Assembly: GCF_042477335.2 (NCBI RefSeq)
Contig: NC_091264.1
Coordinates: 35,698,886 to 35,762,885, forward strand
Direction of reading: 5' to 3'
Length of the DNA: 64,000 nucleotides
Source: Ovis canadensis
Lineage: Eukaryota; Chordata; Mammalia; Artiodactyla; Bovidae
Shown here: in pieces, positions 11,172 through 23,363 of the stretch
Position numbering within the stretch: the stretch's first letter is position 1
Layout of the letters: each line of letters starts with the position of its first letter
Program-made: the position numbers and the translations under genes
The notes under the pieces: model-generated
What the model saw: the letters and a program-made list of their open reading frames with translations, nothing else
Databases searched by the model: none
Told to the model about the DNA's origin: nothing

Positions 11172-12275
11172 TCAGATGGGAATATCTTTCCTTGTCTCCT
11201 TTGCTTTTTTGCCTCTCTTCTTTTCACAGCTATTTGCAAGGCCTCCCCCAGATAGCCATTTTGCTATTTTGCATTTCTTTTCCATGGGGATGGTCTTGAT
11301 CCCTGTCTCCTGTACAATGCCACAAACCTCATTCCATAGTTCATCAGGCACTCTATCTATCAGATCTAGGCCCTTAAATCTATTTCTCACTTCCACTGTA
11401 TAATCATAAGGGATTTGATTTAGGTCATACCTGAATGGTCTAGCGGTTTTCCCTATTTTCTTCAATTTGAGTCTGAATCTGGTAATAAGGAATTCATGAT
11501 CTGAGCCACAGTCAGCTCCTGGTCTTGTTTTTGTTGACTGTATAGAGCTTCTCCATCTTTGGCTGCAAAGAATATAATCAATCTGATTTCAGTGTTGACC
11601 ATCTGGTGATGTCCATGTGTAGAGTCTTCTCTTGTGTTGTTGGAAGAGGGTGTTTGCTATGACCAGTGGATTTTCTTGGCAAAACTCTATGAGTTTTTGC
11701 CCTGCTTCATTCTGCATTCCAAGGCCAAATTTCCCTGTTACTCCAGGTGTTTCTTGACTTCCTATTTTTGCATTCCAGTCCCCTATAATGAAAAGGATAT
11801 CTTTTTTGGGTGTTAGTTTTAAAAGGTCTTGTAGGTTTTCATAAAACTGTTCAACTTCAGTTTCTTCAGCGTTACTGGTTGGGGCATAGACTTGGATAAC
11901 TGTGATATTGAATGGTTTGCCTTGGAGACGAACAGAGATCATTCTTTTATTTTTGAGATTGCATCCAAGTACCACATTTCAGACTCTTTTGTTGACCATG
12001 ATGGCCACTCCATTTCTTCTGAGGGATTCCTGCCCACAGTAGTAGATATAATGGTCATCTGAGTTAAATTCACCCATTCCAGTCCATTTTAGTTTGCTGA
12101 TTCCTAGAATGTCGACGTTAACCCTTGCCATCTCTTGTTTGACCACTTCCAATTTGCCTTGATTCATGGACCTGACATTCCAGGGTCCTATGCAATATTG
12201 CTCTTTACAGCATCGGATCTTGCTTCTATCACCAGTCACATCCACAACTGGGTATTGTTTTTGCTTTGGCTCCAT
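11172..12275 (-). pseudogene. BovB endonuclease region with in-frame stops
   Basis: Begins MEPKQKQYPVVDV and carries the exonuclease/endonuclease/phosphatase fold signatures: WNVRSMNQGK near the start, IQVYAPTSNAEE, and FIIGDWNAKIG with the catalytic-type GDWN. Three consecutive frames share one register and are separated by single TGA codons. Those near 11979 and 11589 look like decayed CGA (arginine) codons, as expected for CpG deamination. After 11172 the register to the RT is lost. Confidence 0.88.
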
Positions 12276-12599
12276 CCCTTCTTTCTTTCTGGAGTTATTT
12301 CTTCACTGATCTCCAGTAGCATATTGGGCACCTAACGACCTGGGGAGTTCCTCTTTCGGTATCCTATCATTTTGCCTTTTCCTACTGTTCATGGGGTTCT
12401 CAAGGCAAGAATACTGAAGTGGTTTGCCATTCCCTTCTGCAGCGGACCACATTCTGTCAGACCTCTCCACCATGACCCACCTGTTTTGGGTTGCCCTGCA
12501 GCGCAGGCATGGCTTAGTTTCATTGAGTTAGACAAGGCTGTGGTCCTAGTGTGATTAGATTGACTAGTTTTCTGTGAGTATGGTTTCAGCGTGTCTGCC

Positions 12600-13060
12600 C
12601 TCTGATGCCCTCTTGCAGCACCTACCATCTTACTTGGGTTTCTCTTACCTTGGGCGTGGGGTATCTCCTTACAGCCGCCATTCCTGACCTTCAACGTGGG
12701 AGAGCTCCTCTAGGCCCTCCTGTGCCTGCTCAGCCACCGCTCCTTGGGTTGCTCCTCCCGGCCACAGGCCCTGGCCTCGGGCTCGGGGTGGCTCCTCAGG
12801 GTCACCGCCCCTGGCCTCGGGCGCGAGGTGGCTTCTCTCTGCTGCCCCTGACCTCGGACGCAGGGTGTCTCCTCCCAGCCGCCACTGACCTCGGACGCGG
12901 GGTGTCTCCTCCTGGCCACCACTGACCTCGGACGCGGGGTGGCTCCTTCCGGCCGTTCCTGTGCCATCGCAGCCTGGCACTCTGGGCCGCTGTCCCTGAC
13001 TTCGGACGTGGGGTAGCTCTCGGCAGCGCTTAGTGTGCCGGCCCACCACTGCCACCTGAG
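12600..13060 (-). repeat. CpG-rich tandem repeat in BovB 5' region
   Basis: Roughly 35-60 bp units, each containing a version of 'ctgacctcggacgcggggtg' on the + strand, repeat several times. It is far richer in GC and CpG than anything else nearby. It lies upstream of the endonuclease frame on the minus strand, where the element's promoter would be expected. Open frames across it (12669-13055 and 12710-12967 minus) are repeat translations, not genes. Confidence 0.8.
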
Positions 13061-13402
13061 TTTCAGATTTCTATCTTTCCAAGAATCTTGGATCTAGCAA
13101 CGCTTAAGTTCTTTTCATTTTGAAAAATTAAAAAATCTCAGAAGCTTTGCTTCAAGTATCAGTCCTGTGGCAACTCTTATCCCCCTTCCCTCTTCCCTCT
13201 CCTTCCAGCCCCAAAAGGGAGAAGAAAGTTACCAGGGATTGATATGAATGTGAAGCCCTGTACTTTCAAGGATGGTTGCAGTAACTGTGGCTATCAAATG
13301 TATTCAAAACCAAACACTTACTGTGTGTGCCCAGCTCTTGTTTTCCTGAGGAGGAGGGAAAGACAGACAACTTCCAAATAAATAAATATGTAGATAAATA
13401 TG
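13061..13402. other. Low-copy intergenic sequence
   Basis: No gene or clear repeat recognised; ends at a SINE. Confidence 0.4.
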
Positions 13403-13610
13403 CGACTTCCTAGGTGACGCAGGTAAAGAATCCGCCTGCCAATCGAGAAGATGCAAGAGATGTGAGTTCAATCCCTGGGTCGGGAAGATCCCCTGGAGTA
13501 GCCAATGGCTACCCAGACTGGTATTCATGCCTGGAAAATTCCACGGACAGAGGAGCCTGGCAGGCTACAGTCTATGGGGTCACGAAGAACCTGATATGAC
13601 TGAGCACACA
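13403..13610 (+). mobile_element. Bov-tA SINE
   Basis: Forward tRNA-derived head with box B-like 'gagttcaatccctgggtcgg' at 13465, the body, and the 'gactgagca' end near 13605. Confidence 0.85.
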
Positions 13611-13734
13611 GCAGGCATGCACGCAGATGATTATACACTGAAACAAATGAACCAAGAGAAAGAAGAAAGGTGCAACAATTTAAGATTAAAGGGTTGGTAG
13701 GTGGAAGGATGAAGGGACTTATTTGGAGACAATG

Positions 13735-13830
13735 GTCAAAGAAATGAATAACTGAATCACTTTGCTGTGCACCAGAATCTAACACAATATTAGGCCAACT
13801 ATACTCAAATGAAATAAAATAAAATAAAGA
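13735..13830 (+). mobile_element. L1 3' tail fragment
   Basis: Matches the ruminant L1 3' end motif ('ctttgctgtgca ... taacacaatatt') followed by an AAATAAAAT-type tail. Confidence 0.65.
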
Positions 13831-14395
13831 TTAGCTACAAAACAAAAATAATGGTGTTTCATTGGACTTAAAAATGTGTGGCTTATTTTCAAATATTTTT
13901 TGATTGATTTCTAAACAATTCTACAGTGATAAGAAAACAGACCCTGTATGATTTCAATACCTTTAGATCATGAAGGTTTTGCACCTTGTTTTCTGTCCCT
14001 GGATATTTTCCAGTGTCTCCTAGTTTACAGTCTATGGGAACGTGAATATAGTTTGTACCCTACTGTTGTGTGAAAGTTGCGTAAATCTTAATTATGTTGA
14101 ATTGGTTTATGATACTGTTCAGGTCAACTATTTCCTTCTACTTTTCTGATATTCATTCTATTGGTTTTTGAGAGTTTGATATTGAAACTCCAACTAAAAA
14201 TCTTCATTTATTTGCTTAAAAAGGGGTAAAATATAGTAGAACTATGTAAATCTGTTCTGTCTTTTCCAAGTCTCTTGTAAATGCATTAACATACTTTCAA
14301 AATTTAAAAAGTAAAAAAGAAAGAGAAAAAAAAAAATGATGTTTCTATCAAGGGATAAGTGGTTCCCTGAGTTGAGAGCTACCAAGAGAGCAAGC

Positions 14396-14674
14396 GGGAG
14401 AAGACAATGGCACCCCACTCCAGTACTCTTGCCTGGAAACTCCCATGGATGGAGGAGCCTGGTAGGCTGCAGTCCATGGGGTCATGGAGAGTCAGACACG
14501 ACTGAGTGACTTCACTTTCACTTTTCACTTTCATGCATTGGAGAAGGAAATGGCAACCCACTCCAGTGTTCTTGCCTGGAGAATCCCAGGGATGGAGGAG
14601 CCTGGTGGGCTGCTGTCTATGGGGTTGCACAGAGTCGGACACAACTGAAACGACTTAGCAGCAGCAGCAGCAGC
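14396..14674 (+). mobile_element. BOV-A2 SINE (dimer)
   Basis: Two tandem Bov-A monomers joined by 'ttcactttcacttttcactttcatgcattggag' and ending in an AGC repeat. The direct repeat 'gagagcaagcg' flanks both sides (near 14385 and after 14674), which reads as the target-site duplication. Confidence 0.92.
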
Positions 14675-17600
14675 GAGAGAGCAAGCGAGAAGAGAGCAGA
14701 GAGTTAACACGCAGGTTCACGAAGGTGGAGAGCAAGCACTGGTGGCCCGTGTACAGCTGGCTGCAGTGGCCTGAAGGAGCAAACAGGACTGAAAGAGAAC
14801 TGAGTACGAGGAAGGAGACACAGCTAGCTGTGGAAAGTTCACAGGAGAAACTTGGCTAAGAAGGAAGTGGTGGGGTGGAGTGAGTAGGAGAATGGGAAAC
14901 TAGTTTTTGGTTTTTTAGGAAAGAAGAGACTTGTTATATGTGAAGGTTAATGGGATGATCCATCACAGAGGGAGAGCTTGATGAGGCAGGAAATAGGAAA
15001 TCTAACAGAATGCCACCCTGGAGAAGAGCTGAAGAGACAGGACAGAGCTCCTGGGAAGAGACAAGTGTTGACAGGAAGACAGGGGCTTCTTCTAACGAGA
15101 CAGGAGGCAAGGAAGAGCAGCTGGGGGGTGTGCGATGGTGGGTTTGAGGGTTTGAAAGTGAGAGGTGGATGGAGTCTCATCTCCTGGTTTTACTTTCTCT
15201 GTAAAATGTGAGATGAGGTTGGTAATGTGAGGACTGGCGGGGGAAGTTACCTCCATGGTTTGAAGAGAACAAATATATATCATTAAGTTTCAGGATTAAT
15301 CATAGAAAAATTGATCAACCTCTGGAGGGGCTGCGGAATTCTGTGTACATTACTCTAAAGTGATAAATACATTTTGTATTTTACCAATTCTAACATGCAC
15401 TTCTGAAATTGAAATACCCTCTGGTATTGTTCCATGGTTTCCTGGCACTGATTCAGAGTTTAGTTACCTGTGTTATTTCTGAGCTCTCCATAAAGTCACC
15501 GCATCTTTCAATCAATAGCATCTTAGAGTCACTGAAATATGGTAATTCCATTTCTGCCAGGTTCAGCTGCTTGCATGCAGGTGTTCAGGGTTTCAAAGAC
15601 AAGACAATAGTTGTCAGTCACAAAGAGACCTATTTGAGTCCACTCGGGGAATAATATAATTGTGATGTGATTGTAAGCACTGTCTTCTGAGGGGATCAGC
15701 TCTTGATTACTGGAAGTACTTCATCAGAAGTTTGGTCTATGAGTCCAATCTCAAGGATTTTATGCCAGGTTAAGACTCTCATAAAATTCTCTTGTAAGCG
15801 AAACTGTCCTGAGATGACAGTTCAGAATTCCTTCGCCAAGGTGTCCAATATGAGATGCTCAGGAGCTGTGTCCTAAATGGAGGCATGGTTATTGAAGGAA
15901 GGTCCCAGAGTGCATATTCTCCATCCATCAGATATTTATCAATTACCTACTGTATGCCAAGCAGTCTGTTAGTTTGGGGGTGGGGGGATAAAAATAATTA
16001 AATCTAGGTCTCTGATCTAACGGAGCTCACAATCTGCCATGAGAGACAGTTAAGAATCAAAGAGTTGTCACCAGAGGTATTTATTCATCCAATCACTTGA
16101 GTAACACATTTATCGAGCTCCTACAAGACACCAGCTACTGTTCTATGTGCTGAAAATACAGCAGTGATAAAATTGGACAGGCTCCTGCCTCCATGGTGTT
16201 TACTTTCTAGTGGGGGAAGAAAACCAACCAATATTTCAATAAGCATGATAATTTGCACTGGTGATATGTATGAAGACAATACATGGAATATCATAGACAA
16301 TGACTGGGGTGCTGCTTTGGGGAGGGTACTAGAGTATCAGTCAAGCTACTCTGACAACATATAGTAGAAAATCTTATGATCATATCAATCCTGGGAGCAC
16401 TAATTATTTATCAGAAAAGTCCAGAAGTTATCAATCCCAGGGTGGGTTCAGTAAGTTAGTGGTATCATTAAGGACCAAGACTTTTTCAATTTTTTTATTT
16501 CCCCATCTTCAATATATTGACATTTTCCTTTCAGTTGCAAGATGACTTCTATAGCTGCAGATGTTACATCCTCTTACAGCTGCCAAAGCCAGAAGGGAGA
16601 AAAGGGTAGATGAAGAGGGGCAAGATAAATTTCCCCCCTAGTGTAGCTCTCTCATTTTATCAGGAGAAATCCTTTCTAGAAGTTCCCTTATCCCCCAGCA
16701 GACTTCCCACTAAACCTCACTGAATACAAATGGCATCCATCTACATCTAATTCAGTGATCAGTAAGAGGACTTGTACTGTCACCTGTTGGTTCAAAATAA
16801 TAATGAGTCATCAAGTCTAGATTTTTGGCAAGAAAGAAGAGAGAATGACCTTGGCTAGGTAAATAATGGCTACCAAATCAGAGGATGCCGCTCTGAAATG
16901 ACATTTGAGCCAAAACCTAAATGATGAAGTGGTGCCAATCTTGTGTACCACGTATCTTGGTGGTGCAGAGAGGGACCTGGGCCAGGTTCGTTGGCGGTGG
17001 ATGGTCTAAAAGCGGAGTAGACACTTGAGGCTAAGAATGAGTCAGCAGGTGAAGCCCTGGGTGGAGATGGGTGGAGGCCTTTCAGGTGGCAGGAGAGACC
17101 AATGGAAAGGAAAAGGGATGTGACACAGTTTGTAAGCAAGAGCGAAACGAACAAGACAGGTTAGGTGGCAACCCTGGTGAAGATGACTTCAGATGGGAAG
17201 ATTCCAATCCCAACATTACAAAAGCCATGATAAGGTAATTATATGCAAAAGGAGGGCACTCAGTTTCACTTTAAGCCGTGGAGACTCCCTCAAGAAAGAG
17301 ACAGTGGGTTTGGCGTTTTGGAGACTTGGAACAACATGATGAAAAGCTTCAACCAGTGTGCCATGTATGAGTCAGGGAGAAACTGGTGATGAGATTCAAG
17401 CCATGCTGGTGAGCTCTGCTTTATTAGTTTAGGCCAAGACTTGCCTTTTCCAAAGTTGAGAGTCCCTGGTAAAAATAGCTGAACTGGTTTTCTCCTGTGG
17501 GCAGTATGAGGTTGGGCTTGGATGATCCCCAAGAACACCTCTATCTTTCATATTCTATGTCTCTAGTAGATGCTCATGAAAAGTTAACCCAGCATATGAA

Positions 17601-17762
17601 CTATGAGCTTCAGTTTCTCCTGTTGCCACAACTTTGCCATCACTACAAACTGGAGGTGCCCTTCCAGGCCTGCAGGCTGCATCAAGTGACCATGGACCAG
17701 TCTTCATCAACCCATCCTTGCTTTGGTCTCATGCATTTTCCACGTTTATGTTTCTCTTATTG
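14675..17762. other. Low-copy intergenic DNA with L2-like fragments
   Basis: No gene recognised. L2 LINE 3' end-like phrases occur at about 15920-16045 and 16079-16215 (tgtgctgaaaatacagcag, followed by ctagtggggga). The short frames at 14978-15211, 15409-15654, 16870-17154 and 17497-17763 have no recognisable homology and no coding context. Confidence 0.45.
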
Positions 17763-18043
17763 ATTGATTGATTAAGGGTGCTGGGTCTTAGTTGCTGTGC
17801 TTAGTTGCTTTCTCTAGTTGCGGCGAGCAGGTGGCTACTCCCTAACCGCGGTGCACAGGCTTCTCATTGCAGTGGCTTCTCTTGTCGTGGAGCACAGCTC
17901 TAGGGCACTCGGGCTCAGTAGCTGTGGCACACAGCATTAGTTGCTCCAAGGTATGTGGGATCTAGTTCCCCAACTAGGAATCGAACCTGTATCCCCTGTA
18001 TTGGCAAGTGGATTCTTAGCCACTGGACAACCAGGGAAGTCTC
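17763..18043 (-). mobile_element. CHR-1-like long SINE
   Basis: Reverse-oriented: an ATTG-rich tail, then the 'gctgggtcttagttgctgtg' body, and the complement of box B and the 'accagggaagt' head at the right end. It is the same longer type as 22465-22777 and 37545-37878. Confidence 0.8.
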
Positions 18044-20300
18044 ACATCTATGTTTCTTTTTTTTTCCCCAACAAGACGGTGAGCTCTGAGAGGTCAGCAG
18101 TGAAATTTACATAATTTACATATATCCACTAATATAGGGGATGCTCGGGTGTATGGTACATATACTGTGAAAATACTGAATTTTCCCATCTGCTGGTGGA
18201 ACTTGAGTTGGTTTTGGCCCCAAAGGGGATTCTCAGACTTCTTTCCCTAGAAGATCCAGAGCAAAAGAAGATCCAGGAAGCAAAATTAGGATGAGGGATC
18301 TCTGGGATTAAAAATGAGTGCCTCTTTCTGTGTTACAAGAACCCTTTAATACAGATTTTGAAAAATGCCACATCTTAGATAAATGTGAGTGTGGTTTTTG
18401 AACATGGACTTGGGAGAGCTAGAAAGTCCATAAATGCTAAAAAAAATTGAAAAAGATTTGTGAGGGTTTCAAAGTTAGAAATATGTGTAACTACCTATGT
18501 CATCTTCCAAGAGCCTTGGTCCTTGTATCTATCAGTAGAGGCTAAGTTATGCTGAAGTAACAAATAGCCCACAAATTTCAGCAACTAGAAATAATCGTCA
18601 ACTTTTACTCATGCCCATCACAGGTCAGCAGGCCCCATACTTGTTACTCAGGATGGAGTGGCTACCATTTTAAATTGCTGGTCCCCATGGCAGAACAACT
18701 TGTATGACCCCATCCAACTACAAGGAGGTTGGGAATGGCAGTGCCACCTTGTACCTGAACTAGGGACATCCAGAGACAATTAGTGAACCATACAACCACA
18801 ATCTTTGTGACCAGAAAGCCAACCCAAGACAGAGTTCCAAGCACAGACATTTGTGTTTCCTGTATCCCATTTTCAGGCTTAGGCAGATGCATGAGGATGT
18901 TAGTAGCTGTGGCCTAATACTACAAATCTTGTGCCATCTCTATAGTCCCGGATCATTTGCCAGAAAGAGAAGCCTTGGCCTTTTGTGAGAGTCTGCGTGT
19001 GTTCACCTAGTGTGTGACTCATCCATTTTCCTCCACGCTGCCCCTCCCACGGCAAGGGCTACTCCCAAGCAGGACTTGCCTGTCGGGCTGCAGGGCATAT
19101 GGGGCTGGCTGCCTGTCAGGCAGAGCCCAGCCTGACTGTCTCAGCCAGGGGAGCCACCATTCAGGGCTAAATTGACTGCTCAGAGATACAGGAGCCCAGC
19201 TTGCTGGTTTGCTGTGAGATATGGCAAAGGGAAGTCTTTGACACCTGCGTCTCCAGCTGCCGGGAGTAGGTCGAATTTGCCAGTGACAAATTCGCCCGTC
19301 GTTGGCTAGCCACAGTGAGTAGCCCCATGACCTTCTCAGTCCAAGACCTTCCTTTGGAGAATTTCAGAGATGAGCAACCAATGAGGCTGTGTAGTGTGGA
19401 CTTTCATTATTAATGTATACAGGGAGTTAGTCTTAAAAAGGAATTTGGTAACCTAGGGGTACTTGGCATAATTCAATAAGAGCACTAATCTGGTAGGAAA
19501 ATATTTTTGTTTTAATTTATTACTCTCCACTTCTCTGATCCCATGCAAATAGAGTCCAGGAAACTAGAAACTTTAAAGGAAGTTTTCTTTGATGACTTGA
19601 CAGTGATTAAGTACAGATACAGAAGCTAATTAACTTTTTTAAAATCATGATTTTCCCTCATCACACTTTGTAATGTTTTGTCTATAATTTTGGCTTATTA
19701 TCAAGTCATCACCAGCCTTAAAGTCTCCTTGAATACAGAGGAATCCTTTTACACCCTTACACAGAAAAATCCTGCACTTCTAAGTGCACTTCTAACTTAT
19801 GGCATTAAGAATTCCTGATCCTAAACACTGTTTTCCTGAGATCAGACTTTCTCAGAAGGAATACAAAGTTTGAGTAGAATTCTCTTGCCTTGTGTTCTTT
19901 GCATGGCGGGTCGAGGAGAGGTGGTAGACACCCAAACATCTCCATGTCCATTGATTTTCATGTTCCTCCTTAAAATAATGTTGAACTTGGTGCTTAATTT
20001 GATTCTTTCCTTTTTCTGAAGGATTCTTTGTATTTGTTGAGTGTGAATTTTGAAAGTTTAGTTCTGCTTAAAAACTTTTTTCCCTTTGAATTTTGACAAA
20101 ATGAGTTTTCCCCTCTAAAGTAAACTTGCCGATTAAAGAATGAAGCTTGACTAGACCTCACGTTATTTGGGTTTATTAAATTTTCTTCTAGAAAGTTCAT
20201 TCATATTTTTACAGTTTGGAAAAATCTGTTTATTTGTAGCTCACAGGAATGATTTCAGGTACATTTCTGGGCAAATCTTTAGCTTTAAAAACTGTACAAC
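18044..20300. other. Low-copy intergenic DNA with a GC-richer block
   Basis: 18540-18900 resembles an old degraded interspersed repeat that I cannot name. 18950-19330 is GC-richer than its surroundings and contains an inverted repeat at 19272-19294. No open frame is convincing. It could hold regulatory sequence or a distal 5' UTR exon, but nothing proves either. Confidence 0.35.
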
Positions 20301-20473
20301 TGGGACTTCCCTGGTGATCCAGTGGTTAAAACTTTGCATTCCAGTGCAGGGGGTGAAGGTTATCCCTGGTCAGGGAACTAAGATTGCACATGTCTGAGGC
20401 CAAAAAACCAAAACACAAAACAGAAGCAATATTGTAACAAATTCAATAAAGACAAAAAAAAAAAAAAAAAAAA
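20301..20473 (+). mobile_element. CHR-type SINE with poly-A
   Basis: Starts 'gggacttccctggtgatcc', passes through 'gtcagggaactaagattgc', and ends in about 18 A residues at 20455-20473. Confidence 0.8.
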
Positions 20474-21106
20474 CAACCCTGCAAAACTTAAAAGACAGCA
20501 AAAACTATTTTCTGTCTTTAGAGATATCTTAAGGTCATACAGACCTAAACCCCTTTCCAACAGTATTTGCATGATATCGAGTTACAGCTTCATTGTCTTT
20601 TTGCAAAATAAATGATATTTTGTAAACAGAAACCAAGGCTGTCATTCGAATATGAGGTGATCAGGGGACAGCTCCAAGCTTGGTGACCGCCTGATCTTTC
20701 TAAAATTGGACATGGGTGCAGAGGCACAGGGGTTGGGAATAGAAGTGGTTGGCCTGGGTCCAGCCAGTAATGGGATGCAGTATCCATAGACAATCATATT
20801 TTTAAATATGTCTGAAAAGAATAATAGAACTAACTTAGATTCAGTCTACTTTTATTATCAGGTTTTGGTGATTCTAAACCACATCAATGATATGATATAA
20901 TACTTGTCACCTCGGGGGCACACCATTCCCCTCCCTCTCCTCCTCCTCCCCACACCTCCCCTTTCAGATGGAGCCTGGTATGTGAAAGGTTTGACTTGAT
21001 TCACCAACTGGCTACTTTAGTGGTTGCTGCTTCCACAAAACCATAGCCTGTGGTCTAATTATCTTTAATCCCACTCTTTTGGGAATACACAGCTTCTGGT
21101 TTTTAA

Positions 21107-21190
21107 AAGGTCTTTCTCTGATGGCTCCAATGGTATAGAATCTGCCTGCCATGTAGGAGACCCTTGTTCAATTCTTGGGTTGGTAAGAAA
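21107..21190 (+). mobile_element. Bov-tA SINE head fragment
   Basis: Only the tRNA-derived head is present ('gaatctgcctgccatgtag', then a decayed box B 'gttcaattc'). Confidence 0.65.
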
Positions 21191-22464
21191 AAAGTACATT
21201 CCTCTTAATGTAATCTTGATCTTTCAAGTCAATAAACCCTCTGTTGTTGTTGCTAATTTAGGGATGAGGTTATAGAATTTTATTGCCTCTGAATATTATT
21301 TCTGACTCTTTTGATAGCAATAAACAAACTCCTATGTCATGCTACTTGAAGCCCTGAAGGTGATTTTATGATGATGATACTAAGGTGGCTCATAGAACCC
21401 CAGGTATGAAATACAGGATCTTGAGTGTCGCCAGGATGCCATTTTAAATCTTTATTTTTCTTGGTGTATCTACTTCATTTTGTGCTCTTTTTTGTTTTAT
21501 AGTTAGGGGTGTTCTCCATCCCATCACACTAACATCAGCTGGGGAGTTAAAAAAAACCCACGCACCCCTAAATGTTAATAATTAGTGCAATCTAAGTGAA
21601 AGATATGTAGGTTTTCACTGTACTATTCTTTCAACTTTTCAGTACTAATGAAATTATTCAAAATAAAAAGTTTTGGGGAAAATGTTAGTGTTTGAGCCTT
21701 ACTGTCAGAAATTCTGATTCAGTGGTTCTGGGGTAGGATCCAGACGCTGGCAATTAAAATAAATAAATAAAGCTTCTCTGGGAATCCTAATGTGTAAAGT
21801 TGAAAATTACTGGCATGGGCTGCTGTCTCTTTCAGCTTCTGTAGAAGAGAGTGAGTGTTTTGAAAACAATGACACAATTTGAAAAATAGCTAAAATGGGA
21901 AATAATGGCTTTGGCTTATCAACAGATATTCTCAGGTGCATCAGTTGAGGACTCAATTTGCATTTCTGTTGGAGGAATACATTGGACACCTATTATTATT
22001 ATTACATTATTAATCATTTTGCCTAGATAAACCCTCACCCCACCCACGCTTTTCTAGAAACTGCCTACGTCTTCCATGTTTACTGCACATGGAGCTGAAA
22101 GATGGGCCTGGCCACAGCTGATTGGATTAGGGAAAGGCAGCTGACCCAAGCTGGGCAGACCAGTCCTCACCCCAGGAATCTTCAGGAAGGAAAGATTAAG
22201 ACGATTCACCACTCAAAGATCTTCATTACAAAAGTTTGAGAAGATACATTCCAGCAAGACCTAAGTGAACACAGAGAAAAGGCACAGAGAACTAAAAAGA
22301 ATGTGACAGCTAAGGGACCACAGGAGAAGCAGTGTCTCTATTCTGTAACTCACACCTGAACAGGACGGACATATCATTTCAGGTTTAGGAGTTAGGTGAT
22401 GCTTGTTTCCATATTGGGTTTTTTTTTTTTTTAACTCCTCATTATTAAAAAAAATAGTTTTATT
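21191..22464. other. Low-copy DNA with a MER5A-like fragment
   Basis: 21700-21820 resembles MER5A (hAT-Charlie) internal sequence and terminus ('ctgattcagtggttctgggg' ... 'gaaaattactgg'). The remainder has no recognised feature. Confidence 0.45.
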
Positions 22465-22777
22465 TATCTTTAATTTAATTTTTGGCTGTGCTGGGTCTTC
22501 GTTGCTGCGAGGGCTACTCTGTTGCAGTGCTCAGGCTTCTCAGTGCGGTGGTTTCTCTTGTTGAGGGGCGCCGGCTCCAGGGCGAGAGGACGTCAGTAGT
22601 TGCAGCTCGTGGGCTCAGGAGTTGCAGCTCCCCCGGCTCTAGAGCACAGGCTCAATGGCTGTGGCGCACAGGCTGAGCTTCTCTGCAGCATGCGGAATCT
22701 TCCCAGGTCAGGGAGCAAGCTCGTGTCTCCTGCATTGGCAGGAGGATTCTTTCCCACTGAACCACCAGGGAAGCCCC
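22465..22777 (-). mobile_element. CHR-1-like long SINE
   Basis: Reverse orientation with the 'ggctgtgctgggtcttcgtt' body and the complement of the SINE head at 22760-22777. It is rich in CpG-decay sites. Confidence 0.82.
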
Positions 22778-23163
22778 TCCATATTTTTTTTTTTTAGTTT
22801 CTGAAGATCTTTTGGGAAACATTCTCCTCTTTCTATTTATATTAGAAAATATTCATGATTTCCATATGTGTGAGCTGTGAACAGCTATTTTCATATATAC
22901 ACAGTATAAATAAAGAATACCAAATGTCAAATAAGATGGAGCTAAAGTTCACAAAGAAGATAACTCATGAGACTGTTGCACCCTATTGACTGATGTTCCC
23001 ATTACTATTATAAAATTATATGTGTATATATACAAAACACTGCTACCTCATACTAATATATTATCAAAGCTCTTCATAAACATTTTTAATATTTGTGCAA
23101 TATTCCCTTATATAGATTGATCAGAATTTACTATGCACTGTATTATTATTTGACAGTTACATG
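22778..23163. other. AT-rich low-copy sequence
   Basis: Very AT-rich, with no gene or named repeat seen. Confidence 0.4.
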
Positions 23164-23363
23164 TGCAGTCGCTCAGTCGTGTCTGACTCTTTGTGACCCC
23201 ATGGATGTAGCCTGCTGGGCTCCTCTGTCCATGTAACTTTCCAGGGAAGAATATTGGAGTGGGTTGCTACTTCTTACTCCAGGGGATCTCCCCAACCCAG
23301 GGATGGGACCCCGGTCTCTCTCGTCTCCTGCACTGGCAGCCGGATTCTTTACCATGAGCTCCA
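23164..23363 (-). mobile_element. Bov-tA SINE
   Basis: Reverse Bov-tA body starting 'cagtcgctcagtcgtgtctg' and ending in the head complement near 23350. Confidence 0.85.

Larger units (their letters stand above)
9370..13060 (-). mobile_element. Near full-length BovB LINE (EN + RT)
   Basis: On the minus strand this runs from a GC-rich 5' region (about 13060-12600), through an apurinic-type endonuclease, a linker, a reverse transcriptase and the 3' domain, to TTCAG repeats at 9370. BovB moves by target-primed reverse transcription. The endonuclease frame (12275-11172) stays in one register and is interrupted only by TGA codons near 11979, 11589 and 11172. The RT frame (10900-9827) contains intact YADD near 10140. 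A deletion of about 16 nt near 9850 shifts the final segment (9818-9480). The copy is nearly complete but not competent as it stands. Confidence 0.93.

Noticed and set aside
12669..13055. 128-codon GC-rich minus-strand frame that looks like a repetitive protein
   Set aside because: It is the translation of the tandem repeat at the BovB 5' end and lies upstream of the BovB endonuclease.
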